In this document: in pieces, positions 7,766-17,856 of the stretch | Layout of the letters: every line of letters starts with the position of its first letter | Numbering within the stretch: the first letter of the stretch is position 1 | Source of the DNA: Mesorhizobium sp. Root102 | GTDB taxonomy: Bacteria > Pseudomonadota > Alphaproteobacteria > Rhizobiales > Rhizobiaceae | Direction: 5' to 3' | Length of the DNA stretch: 43,013 nucleotides | Assembly (NCBI RefSeq): GCF_001425625.1 | Contig: NZ_LMCP01000020.1 | Coordinates: 64,487-107,499 of the forward strand | Program-made: the position numbers and the translations under genes | Notes under the pieces: generated by a model | What the model was told of the DNA's origin: nothing | The model's input: the letters and a program-made list of their open reading frames with translations, nothing else | The model's database searches: none

Positions 7766-8900
7766 ACGCCGCCGCCGGCCAGGGCGCTGAAATGGCGGAT
7801 GCCGCCCAGATCGTGCTCAACACCATCCGTCGTCCGGTGATCATGATCAGCGATGAGGGGTACATCACCTATGCCAACGCCGATGCCGAGGATTTCTTCC
7901 GCTCGAGTGCGACGATGCTGGCGCGCAACACGCTGTCAAAACTCATTCCCTTTGGCAGCCCGCTGCTGACGCTTGTCGACCAGGTGCGCGAGCGTCGGGC
8001 CCCGGTCAACGAGTACCGCGTCGACGTGTCGTCGCCGCGCCTCGGCATCGAGAAGGTCGTCGACCTCTATGTCGCGCCGGTGCCGGAATATCCGGGCTCC
8101 GTCGTGGTGATGTTCCAGGAACGGTCGATGGCCGACAAGATCGACCGGCAGATGACGCATCGCGGCGCGGCGCGCTCGGTCACCGGCCTGGCGGCCATGC
8201 TTGCCCATGAGATCAAGAACCCGCTCTCCGGCATCCGGGGTGCTGCCCAGTTGCTCGAACTGTCCGCTTCCGACGAGGACCGCGCGCTGACGCGGCTGAT
8301 CACCGACGAGACGGACCGCATCGTGTCGCTGGTCGATCGCATGGAGGTGTTTTCCGACGAGCGGCCGATCGATCGCTATCCCGTCAACATCCATGTCGTG
8401 CTCGACCATGTGAAGGCGATTGCTAAGAACGGTTTTGCCAAGAGAATCAAGATAATGGAGGATTATGATCCTTCATTGCCTCCGGTGTTTGCCAACCGCG
8501 ACCAGCTCATCCAGGTGTTCCTCAACCTGGTCAAGAACGCCGCCGAGGCGATCGGCAGCGACCCGCAGGGCGAGATCGTGCTGTCGACCGCCTTCCGGCC
8601 CGGCATCCGTGTTTCCGTGCCGGGTACGCAGGATCGCGTATCGCTGCCGCTGGAGTTCTGCGTGCGCGACAATGGCTCCGGCGTCTCGGAAGATATTTTG
8701 CCGATCCTGTTTGACCCGTTCATCACCACCAAGCCGAATGGCTCTGGGTTGGGTCTTGCGCTGGTCGCCAAGATCGTCGGCGAGCATGGCGGCATCATCG
8801 AATGCGAATCGACGCCGCGCGGGACCACATTCCGCATCCTGATGCCGGCCTGGAAAGAAGCGCCATACGGCGCCAATGAAGACGGTGAAGGAGACCGCAA

Positions 8901-8904
<4 letters not shown>
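7762..8904 (+). CDS. ntrB: Nitrogen regulation sensor kinase NtrB
   Basis: A 380-residue cytosolic histidine kinase. An N-terminal PAS domain (about 15-125) precedes the HisKA segment AMLAHEIKNPLSGIRGAAQL, with phospho-acceptor His149. The ATPase domain follows, with N box LNLVKNAAEAI, G1 box VRDNGSGV and G2 box GSGLGLALVAKIV. NtrB phosphorylates NtrC when nitrogen is limiting and dephosphorylates it when PII signals nitrogen excess. No membrane segment is visible. The gene overlaps dusB upstream and ntrC downstream by four bases each, so the three form a tightly coupled operon. Confidence 0.96.
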
Positions 8905-10359
<1,455 letters not shown>

Positions 10360-10361
<2 letters not shown>

Positions 10362-10388
10362 GCCCTGATCTGAGCGTCGGGCTCTTTT
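10360..10388 (+). terminator. Weak terminator-like hairpin after ntrC
   Basis: GAGCCC (10360-10365) pairs with GGGCTC (10379-10384), followed by TTTTC. The left arm overlaps the last two bases of the ntrC stop. The stem is only six bases with a 13-base loop, so it probably attenuates rather than ends transcription into ntrYX. Confidence 0.4.
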
Positions 10389-10472
10389 CGGGGGACGGCT
10401 CGCGAAAGATTTCCGTCTCGGTCACACTTGTTGCATAATCGCCACAATGCGTTGCATACATCCGACGCATTC

Positions 10473-12779
10473 ATGGCTCTAGACGGCGACATGGCTCCGC
10501 AGGCACCGACAACAAACCAACCGCTTTTCAGCGAACCCGGCACGCGTGACGGGCGCCGGCTGCTTGCGCTGCCGGGCGTGGTCGCGGTCGTGGGGGCGTT
10601 GGTGACGGCGGCGATCTCGTTCACCATCCTTGTCGGCGCGACGCCGATCACACCCAACGAATCGACGACGCTGGCGCTGATCGCCCTCAACGCGGCTTTC
10701 GTCCTGTTCCTTATCGCGCTGGTCGGACGTGAAGTGCACCGCATCCTCATGGCACGCCGGCACGGCAAGGCTGCCTCGCGGCTGCACGTGCGCATCGTCG
10801 CCATGTTCGCTCTGGTCGCCGCCATTCCCGCCATCATGGTGGCGATCATCGCGTCGATCACGCTCGACATCGGCCTCGACCGCTGGTTCGAGATCCGCAC
10901 CAAGACGATCGTCAATTCGTCGCTGTCGATCGCCGACGCCTATGTCCAGGAAAATGCCCGCAATCTCCAGGGCACGACACTGTCGATGGCCTATGATCTC
11001 GATGCGTCGCGCACACTCTACGGCCTTGATCGCACTGGATTTCTCGACCTGATGACCAAGGAGGCCGTGGGCCGGTCGCTGGCCCATGCGGCGCTGATCA
11101 AGCCGGACGGCTCTTTTGTCATGAGCGCCAAGACCGATACGGATTTCGCCATGCCCGAGCCGCCGGAAGGCGCCGTGTCCAGCGCTGCCGACGGCAAGCC
11201 GGTGCTGATCGAGCCGAAAACGCGCAACATCATGGGCGCCATCGTGAAACTGCGCGAGATCGAAGGGCTCTATCTCTACACCATTCGCCTCGTTGATCCC
11301 GAAGTGATCAAGGCGCGGCAGATCGTCAGGTCCAACACCGACGAATATCGCGGCCTGGAAGACAACCGCCGCACCTCGCAGGTGGCCTTCGCGCTGCCCT
11401 ATCTGTCGCTGACGCTGATCATCATCCTGTCCGCCATCTGGACCGGCATTGCGGTTGCCGACCGTCTGGTGCGGCCCATTCGCCAGCTTATCGGTGCCGC
11501 CGACGAGGTGGCGACCGGCAATCTCGACGTTGCGGTTCCCGTCAGGCCATCCGACGGCGATGTCGCTTCGCTCGGCGATACGTTCAACAAGATGCTTCTG
11601 GAGCTGAAATCACAGCGCAACGAGATCCTGTCGGCCAAGGACCTGATCGACGAACGGCGCCGCTTCTCGGAAGCCGTGCTTGCCGGCGTCACCGCAGGCG
11701 TCATCGGCGTCGATCCCTACGGCATCGTTACCATCGTCAACCGCTCGGCCGAGGCGATGCTGGCCATCTCCGCCAGCGCCGCCCTTGGACAGAACCTTTC
11801 CGCCGTGCTCCCGCATGTCGGCCGCGTCTTCGAGATCGGCCGCAAGTCCGGCAAGCCTGTCTATCGCGAGCAGGTGACCTTCTACCGCGCCGGCGCCGAA
11901 CGGACCTTCAACGTGCAGATCACCATCGAGGCCGGCGATGACGGCTCGGAGGAAAAATCCTATGTCGTGACGGTCGACGACATCACCGACCTGGTTCAGG
12001 CACAGCGCTCCTCCGCCTGGGCCGACGTGGCGCGGCGCATCGCCCATGAGATCAAGAATCCGCTGACGCCGATTCAGCTGTCCGCCGAGCGCATCAAGCG
12101 ACGCTTCGGCAAGGTCATCACCGAGGACCGCGAGATTTTCGATCAATGCACCGACACCATCATCCGGCAGGTCGAGGACATCGGCCGCATGGTCGACGAA
12201 TTCTCCGCTTTCGCGCGCATGCCGAAGCCCGAGATGAAAGCCATCGATCTGCGCGAATCGTTGCGCGAGGCCTCGTTCCTGGTTGAAGTCAGCCGCGCCG
12301 ACATTGCTTTCGAGCGCGTATTCGGCAACGAGCCGCTCAAGGGCACTTTCGACAGCCGGCTGATGGCGCAGGCTTTCGGCAATGTGATCAAGAACGCCGC
12401 CGAAGCGATCGACGGACTGGAACAGAAGGACGGTTCGCACGGCATAATCCGGATTCAAGCCGGGCGCCAGAATGGAGCGATTCGCATCGACGTCATCGAC
12501 AATGGCAAAGGCCTGCCGCGTGAGAATCGCCAACGGCTGCTCGAGCCCTATATGACCACACGCGAGAAGGGCACCGGGCTCGGTCTCGCTATCGTCAAGA
12601 AGATCGTGGAGGACCATGGTGGCAGGCTGGAACTTCATGATGCCCCTGCCGATTTCCACAATGGGCGCGGCGCGATGATCAGCATCATCCTACCGCCTGC
12701 GGCCGCTGCGTCTCCACCACGCAGCGAGAGCAGGTCGGAAAACGAAAGAGAAACTGAAAAGGTCGGTAATGGCGTCTGA
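10473..12779 (+). CDS. ntrY: Nitrogen regulation sensor kinase NtrY
   Basis: A 768-residue membrane histidine kinase. Four hydrophobic segments lie in the N-terminal 310 residues: one near residues 32-53, two more between about 60 and 130, and one after a periplasmic loop at about 305-330. A HAMP linker (RLVRPIRQLIGAADEVATGN), a PAS domain, the HisKA motif ARRIAHEIKNPLTPIQLSAE and an ATPase domain with IKNAAEAID, DNGKGLP and GTGLGLAIVKKI follow. With NtrX it links nitrogen and redox state to transcription in alphaproteobacteria. I chose the ATG at 10473. A TTG at 10428 is in frame but lies among upstream direct repeats, and an ATG at 10491 is a possible alternative. The end overlaps ntrX by 11 bases. 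Confidence 0.93.
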   Translation: MALDGDMAPQAPTTNQPLFSEPGTRDGRRLLALPGVVAVVGALVTAAISFTILVGATPITPNESTTLALIALNAAFVLFLIALVGREVHRILMARRHGKAASRLHVRIVAMFALVAAIPAIMVAIIASITLDIGLDRWFEIRTKTIVNSSLSIADAYVQENARNLQGTTLSMAYDLDASRTLYGLDRTGFLDLMTKEAVGRSLAHAALIKPDGSFVMSAKTDTDFAMPEPPEGAVSSAADGKPVLIEPKTRNIMGAIVKLREIEGLYLYTIRLVDPEVIKARQIVRSNTDEYRGLEDNRRTSQVAFALPYLSLTLIIILSAIWTGIAVADRLVRPIRQLIGAADEVATGNLDVAVPVRPSDGDVASLGDTFNKMLLELKSQRNEILSAKDLIDERRRFSEAVLAGVTAGVIGVDPYGIVTIVNRSAEAMLAISASAALGQNLSAVLPHVGRVFEIGRKSGKPVYREQVTFYRAGAERTFNVQITIEAGDDGSEEKSYVVTVDDITDLVQAQRSSAWADVARRIAHEIKNPLTPIQLSAERIKRRFGKVITEDREIFDQCTDTIIRQVEDIGRMVDEFSAFARMPKPEMKAIDLRESLREASFLVEVSRADIAFERVFGNEPLKGTFDSRLMAQAFGNVIKNAAEAIDGLEQKDGSHGIIRIQAGRQNGAIRIDVIDNGKGLPRENRQRLLEPYMTTREKGTGLGLAIVKKIVEDHGGRLELHDAPADFHNGRGAMISIILPPAAAASPPRSESRSENERETEKVGNGV

Positions 12780-14130
12780 TATTCTCATCGTCGATGACGA
12801 GGAAGACATCCGTGAACTCGTCGCGGGCATCCTGAGCGACGAAGGTCACGAAACCCGCACGGCATTCGATGCCGACAGCGCGCTGGCGGCGATTGCCGAC
12901 CGGGCGCCGCGGCTGATTTTCCTCGACATCTGGCTGCAGGGCTCGCGCCTGGACGGGCTGGCTTTGCTCGACGAGATCAAGACGATGCACCCGACCTTGC
13001 CCGTGGTGATGATTTCCGGCCACGGCAACATCGAAACGGCGGTCTCCGCCATCCGGCGCGGCGCCTATGACTTCATCGAAAAACCGTTCAAGGCCGACAG
13101 GCTGATCCTCATTGCCGAGCGTGCGCTCGAGACCTCGAAATTGCGGCGCGAGGTTTCCGACCTCAAGCTGCGCAGCGGCGAAACTTTCGACCTAATCGGC
13201 ATGTCGTCGGCGATGAGCCAGTTGCGCCAGACCATCGAGCGCGTCGCCCCGACCAACAGTCGCGTGATGATCATCGGCCCGTCGGGCTCGGGCAAGGAAC
13301 TGGCCGCGCGCGCCATCCACACGCTGTCGGCACGCAAGACCGCACCGTTCGTGACGCTGAGCGCCGCCAACATCACGCCCGAGCGCATGGAGATCGAGCT
13401 GTTCGGCACCGAATCGAACGGCGTCGAGCGCAAGGTCGGCGCACTCGAGGAGGCTCATCGCGGCATCCTCTACATCGATGAGGTGGCCGACATGCCGCGC
13501 GAGACGCAGAACAAGATCCTGCGCGTGCTGGTCGAGCAGCAGTTCGAGCGGGTAGGGGGCACCAAGCGGGTCAAGGTCGATGTCCGCATCATTTCCTCAA
13601 CCTCGCAGAACCTCGAGGCGATGATCGCCGACGGCCGTTTCCGCGAGGATCTTTATCATCGCCTGGCGGTGGTTCCGGTCATGGTTCCGGGACTGGCCGA
13701 GCGGCGCGAGGACATTCCCTATCTCGTCGACAATTTCATGAAGCAGATCGCGCGCCAGGCCGGCATCAAGCCGCGCCGCATCGGCGACGACGCGCTGGCC
13801 GTCCTGCAGGCGCACAATTGGCCGGGCAACGTTCGCCAGCTGCGCAACAATGTCGAGCGCCTGATGATCCTGGCGCGCGGTGATGACGTCGATGCGCCGA
13901 TCACCGCGGACCTGTTGCCGGCCGAGATTGGCGATGTCATGCCACGCACCCCGAATCAATCCGATCAGCACATCATGGCGCTGCCGCTACGCGAGGCGCG
14001 TGAGCAGTTCGAGAAGGACTATCTCATCGCCCAGATCAACCGCTTCGGCGGCAACATCTCGAAAACCGCCGAGTTCATCGGCATGGAGCGCTCCGCTCTG
14101 CACCGCAAGCTGAAGTCGCTGGGCGTCTGA
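12769..14130 (+). CDS. ntrX: Nitrogen regulation response regulator NtrX
   Basis: A 453-residue response regulator partnered with NtrY. The receiver domain has phospho-acceptor Asp53 (IFLDIWLQG). The AAA+ domain keeps Walker A GPSGSGKELAARA, Walker B GILYIDEVAD and the VRQLRNNVERL segment, and ends in a Fis-type helix-turn-helix (GNISKTAEFIGMERSALHRK). The GAFTGA loop that contacts sigma-54 is absent: the equivalent stretch reads ESNGVERKVGALEEAHRG. From family knowledge, alphaproteobacterial NtrX proteins commonly lack it and may act independently of sigma-54. The ATG lies inside the end of ntrY, so translation is coupled. Confidence 0.94.
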   Translation: MASDILIVDDEEDIRELVAGILSDEGHETRTAFDADSALAAIADRAPRLIFLDIWLQGSRLDGLALLDEIKTMHPTLPVVMISGHGNIETAVSAIRRGAYDFIEKPFKADRLILIAERALETSKLRREVSDLKLRSGETFDLIGMSSAMSQLRQTIERVAPTNSRVMIIGPSGSGKELAARAIHTLSARKTAPFVTLSAANITPERMEIELFGTESNGVERKVGALEEAHRGILYIDEVADMPRETQNKILRVLVEQQFERVGGTKRVKVDVRIISSTSQNLEAMIADGRFREDLYHRLAVVPVMVPGLAERREDIPYLVDNFMKQIARQAGIKPRRIGDDALAVLQAHNWPGNVRQLRNNVERLMILARGDDVDAPITADLLPAEIGDVMPRTPNQSDQHIMALPLREAREQFEKDYLIAQINRFGGNISKTAEFIGMERSALHRKLKSLGV

Positions 14131-14229
14131 CACGCAGCGCCGAGCCAGCCGGCCTGTACCAAGCATTTGCCGGTTACGGCGGCGGCGGAATCGCATAAGA
14201 AAGCCCCAAGAATTTCCTAGAGGTTGCCC

Positions 14230-15093
14230 ATGCCGCGCATTGCCTATGTCAACGGGCGCTATGTCACGCACGCCGACGCCGCCGTGCATATCGAGGATCG
14301 CGGCTATCAGTTCGCCGACGGCGTCTACGAGGTGTGCGAAGTAGCGCGCGGCTTCATCGTCGACATGCCGCGCCACCTGGCCCGGCTGAACCGCTCGCTG
14401 ACCGAATTGTCGATCGCCTGGCCAGTCACCTCTCACGTGCTGCCGCTCATCCTGCGCGAGGTGGTCAACCGCAATCATGTCGCCAACGGCCTGGTCTATG
14501 TCCAGGTGACGCGCGGCGTTGCCAGCCGCGACTTTGTCTTCCCTTCCGCCGACACCAAGCCGTCCCTGGTAGTGACCGCCAGGAAAGCCGATCCGGCGGC
14601 TGGAGCAAAGCGAGCCGAGACCGGTATCGCTGTCATCACCGTGCCGGAGAACCGCTGGGATCGCGTCGACATCAAGAGCGTCGGACTGCTGCCCAATGTA
14701 TTGGCCAAGCAGAAGGCCAAGGAAGCGGGCGCCCAGGAAGCCTGGTTCGTCGACGGCGACGGCATGGTCAAGGAAGGCGGATCGTCCAACGCCTGGATCG
14801 TCACCAGGGACGGCGTCCTGGTTACCAGGCCGGCCGAGCATGGCATCCTGCGCGGCATCACCCGCACGACCATGTTTGAAGTGGCTGCCAAGCTCGGCCT
14901 GAAGATCGAGGAGCGCGGCTTTTCCGTCGCCGAGGCCAAGGCGGCACGCGAGGCGTTCATCAGTTCCGCAACGACAATTGCCATGCCGGTCGTGGCCATC
15001 GACGGCGATACGGTCGCCAATGGACACCCCGGCTCAATAACACTTTCGTTGCGGCAGGCCTTTTTTGACATTGCGGAAAAAAGTCCAGCCTGA
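14230..15093 (+). CDS. dat: Class IV PLP aminotransferase (D-amino-acid aminotransferase type)
   Basis: A 287-residue fold-type IV PLP enzyme. It begins with the family pattern IAYVNGRYVTHADAAVHIED followed by RGYQFADGVYEV. The PLP Lys is in DIKSVGLLPNVLAKQKA near residue 145. The phosphate-binding segments VKEGGSSNAW and HGILRGITRTT follow. The overall pattern fits D-amino-acid transaminase (D-alanine to D-glutamate interconversion for peptidoglycan) better than branched-chain transaminase, but substrate cannot be fixed by eye. ATG 14230 is preferred to the TTG two codons upstream. It stands between ntrX and hfq, as in related rhizobia from memory. Confidence 0.85.
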   Translation: MPRIAYVNGRYVTHADAAVHIEDRGYQFADGVYEVCEVARGFIVDMPRHLARLNRSLTELSIAWPVTSHVLPLILREVVNRNHVANGLVYVQVTRGVASRDFVFPSADTKPSLVVTARKADPAAGAKRAETGIAVITVPENRWDRVDIKSVGLLPNVLAKQKAKEAGAQEAWFVDGDGMVKEGGSSNAWIVTRDGVLVTRPAEHGILRGITRTTMFEVAAKLGLKIEERGFSVAEAKAAREAFISSATTIAMPVVAIDGDTVANGHPGSITLSLRQAFFDIAEKSPA

Positions 15094-15170
15094 TAACCGC
15101 ACAGGTGGAATGAACATCAATATATCTCGTTCTGCTTGTCGTTACTGACGACGAGACGGTGTTTGCGAGC

Positions 15171-15206
15171 TTGACATGCGCCCGTTAATTTGGCGCATTG
15201 GCTTGC
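15171..15206 (+). promoter_or_regulatory. Possible hfq promoter
   Basis: A perfect -35 hexamer TTGACA (15171-15176) lies 63 bases before the hfq ATG. The -10 position is poor (CGCATT or a near variant after 17 bases), so only the -35 is convincing. The 145-base gap after dat also suggests that hfq has its own promoter. Confidence 0.3.
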
Positions 15207-15238
15207 AAATCGAAGGGGATCGGCGAAAGACAAGAACA

Positions 15239-15484
15239 ATGGCGGAACGATCGCAAAACCTTCAGGACCTGTTCCTGAATTCAGTTCGCAAGAGCAAGAA
15301 CCCACTCACCATCTTCCTCATCAACGGCGTCAAGCTGACCGGCGTGGTCACTTCGTTCGACAATTTCTGTGTGCTGCTGCGCCGTGACGGTCACTCCCAG
15401 CTCGTCTACAAGCACGCCATTTCCACGATCATGCCGAGCCAGCCGGTTCAGATGTTCGATGGCGAGGAAAGTCAGGGCGCCTGA
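15239..15484 (+). CDS. hfq: RNA chaperone Hfq
   Basis: An 81-residue Sm-like protein that forms a hexameric ring, binds small RNAs and A-rich tails, and anneals sRNAs to mRNAs. The family start QNLQDLFLNSVRKSKNPLTI is followed by the Sm1 strand region GVKLTGVVTSFDNFCVLL and the Sm2 motif YKHAISTIMP. The C-terminal tail is short, as usual in alphaproteobacteria. The ATG at 15239 gives the standard MAERSQNLQD start, and GGCGAAAGACAAG upstream contains no perfect ribosome site. hflX starts at the very next base after the stop, a classic hfq-hflX pair. Confidence 0.97.
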   Translation: MAERSQNLQDLFLNSVRKSKNPLTIFLINGVKLTGVVTSFDNFCVLLRRDGHSQLVYKHAISTIMPSQPVQMFDGEESQGA

Positions 15485-16876
15485 TTGGCACGTGAGAAAG
15501 ACGCGGACGCCACTGTTCGCGGAAAACCAGCGCATCATCCCGGGACGGAAGCCAAGGGCCCGACCCGGGCCGTTGTCATTGTGCCCGTCCTGACCCGCCA
15601 CCAGCGCAACGACGACGAGACCAACCGCCCACGGCTGATGCGTTCGGCTGACGCTCGCCACGACGAGGCCGTCGGTCTTGCCCGCGCCATCAATCTTGAC
15701 CTGATCCACACGGCGGTGGTCACCGTCAATGATCCGCGCCCGGCGACGCTGCTGGGCAGCGGCAAGGTGGCCGAGTTCGCCGAAATCGTCAAAGAGGGTC
15801 ACGCGGAGGTGGTCGTCGTCGACCATCCGCTGACCCCGGTGCAGCAGCGCAATCTCGAGAAAGAGCTGAACGCCAAGGTGCTGGACCGCACCGGGCTGAT
15901 CCTTGAGATTTTTGGCGAGCGCGCGCGCACCAAGGAAGGCACGCTGCAGGTCGAGCTCGCCCATCTCAACTACCAGAAGGGCCGTCTAGTACGCAGCTGG
16001 ACCCACCTTGAGCGCCAGCGCGGCGGCGCCGGCTTCCTCGGCGGCCCCGGCGAAACGCAGATCGAATCGGATCGGCGACAGCTGCAGGAAAAGATCATCA
16101 AGCTGAAGCACGAGTTGGAAACGGTGCGCCGCACGCGCGACCTGCACCGAGCCAAGCGCAGGAAGGTGCCGTTCCCGGTGGTGGCGATTGTCGGCTATAC
16201 CAACGCCGGCAAGTCGACGCTGTTCAACCGACTGACCGGAGCGGATGTGCTGGCGCAGGACATGCTGTTCGCCACGCTCGATCCAACGCTGCGCCGCGTG
16301 CGCCTGCCGCATGGCACGCCGATCATCCTTTCGGACACGGTCGGCTTCATCTCGGACCTGCCGACGCATCTGGTCGCGGCTTTCCGCGCCACCCTGGAAG
16401 AGGTGGTCGAGGCCGATCTCGTCATCCACCTGCGCGACATTTCAGATCCCGATACCGCGGCGCAAGCCGAGGATGTCGAGCGTATCCTCGCCGACCTCGG
16501 TGTCGATGCCGGCGACGCCAAACGGGTCATAGAAGTGTGGAACAAGATCGACAGGCTCGACGAGGGCAACAGGAGCCGGCTGCTCGCCGATGGCGCCGAC
16601 GCCAGCAAGGCGCCGCCCATTGCGGTGTCGGCGGTGACCGGCGAGGGAATCGATGCGCTGAAGGCGATCATCGAAACGCGGATGGCGGGTGAGCTTGAAG
16701 ACCTGACGGTGACGATCGAGCCGGCACAGTTCGGCCTTGTCGACTGGCTTTATCGCAATGGCGATGTCCTTTCCCGAAGCGACAATGATGACGGTAGCGT
16801 CACCATCTCGCTCAAGGCAACACAAAGCGCCCGCGAAGAGATCGAAAGCAGATTGCGTCGCAAAAACAACGGCTAA
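15485..16876 (+). CDS. hflX: Ribosome-associated GTPase HflX
   Basis: A 463-residue GTPase that binds the 50S subunit and splits stalled ribosomes. The N-terminal HflX domain contains VNDPRPATLLGSGKVAEFAE and the glycine-rich GGAGFLGGPGETQIESDRR linker. The G domain has G1 GYTNAGKSTLFN, G3 DTVGF and G4 NKID. The start is taken as TTG directly after the hfq stop. No ATG in this frame lies upstream of conserved sequence, so coupled restart on the hfq message is likely. The stop TAA shares its last A with a 48-base hairpin repeat, which gives the gene its 3' end structure. Confidence 0.93.
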   Translation: MAREKDADATVRGKPAHHPGTEAKGPTRAVVIVPVLTRHQRNDDETNRPRLMRSADARHDEAVGLARAINLDLIHTAVVTVNDPRPATLLGSGKVAEFAEIVKEGHAEVVVVDHPLTPVQQRNLEKELNAKVLDRTGLILEIFGERARTKEGTLQVELAHLNYQKGRLVRSWTHLERQRGGAGFLGGPGETQIESDRRQLQEKIIKLKHELETVRRTRDLHRAKRRKVPFPVVAIVGYTNAGKSTLFNRLTGADVLAQDMLFATLDPTLRRVRLPHGTPIILSDTVGFISDLPTHLVAAFRATLEEVVEADLVIHLRDISDPDTAAQAEDVERILADLGVDAGDAKRVIEVWNKIDRLDEGNRSRLLADGADASKAPPIAVSAVTGEGIDALKAIIETRMAGELEDLTVTIEPAQFGLVDWLYRNGDVLSRSDNDDGSVTISLKATQSAREEIESRLRRKNNG

Positions 16877-16923
16877 TGCATGTCGCCCAAAAGTGGTCCC
16901 GGTTTTGGGACTACGACATGCAT
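16876..16923. repeat. Hairpin repeat, ATGCATGTCG-arm type, copy 1
   Basis: Perfect 10-base outer arms ATGCATGTCG (16876-16885) and CGACATGCAT (16914-16923) enclose an inner CCCAAAA / TTTTGGG stem. The first A of the repeat is the last A of the hflX stop TAA. Copies at 33901-33949 and 35782-35830 share arms, inner stem and the AAAGTGG..CCCGGTTTT core. It could act as a bidirectional terminator or mRNA stabiliser between the convergent hflX and mazG. Confidence 0.85.
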
Positions 16924-16942
16924 AGACAAATCCAAAAGCAGG

Positions 16943-17767
16943 CTACTTCGCGGTTTTTGCTTCCTGCCACAGCGCTTCCATCTCGGCCAGATCAGCCTTT
17001 TCCAGCGTACTGCCGGACTTTTCCAGGGCCTGTTCGACATAATGGAAGCGTGAGCGGAATTTCTCGTTGGTGCCGCTCAGCGCTGCTTCCGAATCGAGCT
17101 TGAGGTGACGGCCGAGATTGACGACGGCAAACAGCATGTCGCCGAACTCGTCCTTGATCGAGGCTGTGTCGCCCTTGGCCAATGCCTCGCGCAGCTCGCC
17201 GATCTCTTCCTGGATCTTGTCGAGTATGGGCGCCGCCTCGCTCCAGTCGAAGCCGACGCGGGCGGCCTTCTCCTGAAGTTTCAGCGCCCGGGTCAGGGCG
17301 GGCAGGGCGACCGGCACGCTGTCCAGAAACCCCTTGCCGTTGTCTTCCGGGTCGAGACCGCGGGCGAGGCGGGCGCTTCGCTTCTCAGCCTTCTCTTCGG
17401 CCTTGATCTTTTCCCACATGCCCTTGGCCATGCCGGCGCTGCGGGCTTTTTCGTCGCCGAAGACATGCGGATGGCGACGGATCATCTTCGTTGTGATGGC
17501 TTGCACCACGTCAGGGAAGGCAAATTCGCCGGCTTCCTTGGCCATCTGGGCATGATAGACGACCTGCAGCAGAAGATCGCCGAGTTCGTCGCGCAGATCG
17601 TCGAGGTCGCCGCGCGCGATGGCGTCGGCCACCTCATAGGCTTCCTCGATCGTATAGGGCGCGATGGTCGAGAAATCCTGTTCGATGTCCCAAGGGCAGC
17701 CGGTCTTGGGCGCCCGCAGCGCCGCCATGATTTCGATCAGGCGCGAAATATCTTTCGATGGCGTCAT
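16943..17767 (-). CDS. mazG: Nucleoside triphosphate pyrophosphohydrolase MazG
   Basis: A 274-residue all-alpha NTP pyrophosphatase that hydrolyses nucleoside triphosphates, including non-canonical ones, to monophosphates. It has two MazG modules. The first carries the metal-binding pattern IEEAYEVADAIARG followed by LRDELGDLLLQVV (EExxE..ExxD). The second has EEIGELREALAKGD followed by DEFGDMLFAVVN. The N-terminal start RLIEIMAALRAPKTGCPWD is typical. Length matches the long E. coli-type MazG. It converges on hflX across the hairpin repeat and lies 89 bases after the aminotransferase gene on the same strand. Confidence 0.93.
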   Translation of the reverse strand: MTPSKDISRLIEIMAALRAPKTGCPWDIEQDFSTIAPYTIEEAYEVADAIARGDLDDLRDELGDLLLQVVYHAQMAKEAGEFAFPDVVQAITTKMIRRHPHVFGDEKARSAGMAKGMWEKIKAEEKAEKRSARLARGLDPEDNGKGFLDSVPVALPALTRALKLQEKAARVGFDWSEAAPILDKIQEEIGELREALAKGDTASIKDEFGDMLFAVVNLGRHLKLDSEAALSGTNEKFRSRFHYVEQALEKSGSTLEKADLAEMEALWQEAKTAK

Positions 17768-17856
17768 GTGGTGGATGGTATCGCGCCGCCGGCCGCGCGG
17801 CCAACGCTGTCAGCCGGCGAGGGGGGCTTGTCCACAGGTGCTGGATACCCAGCCTG

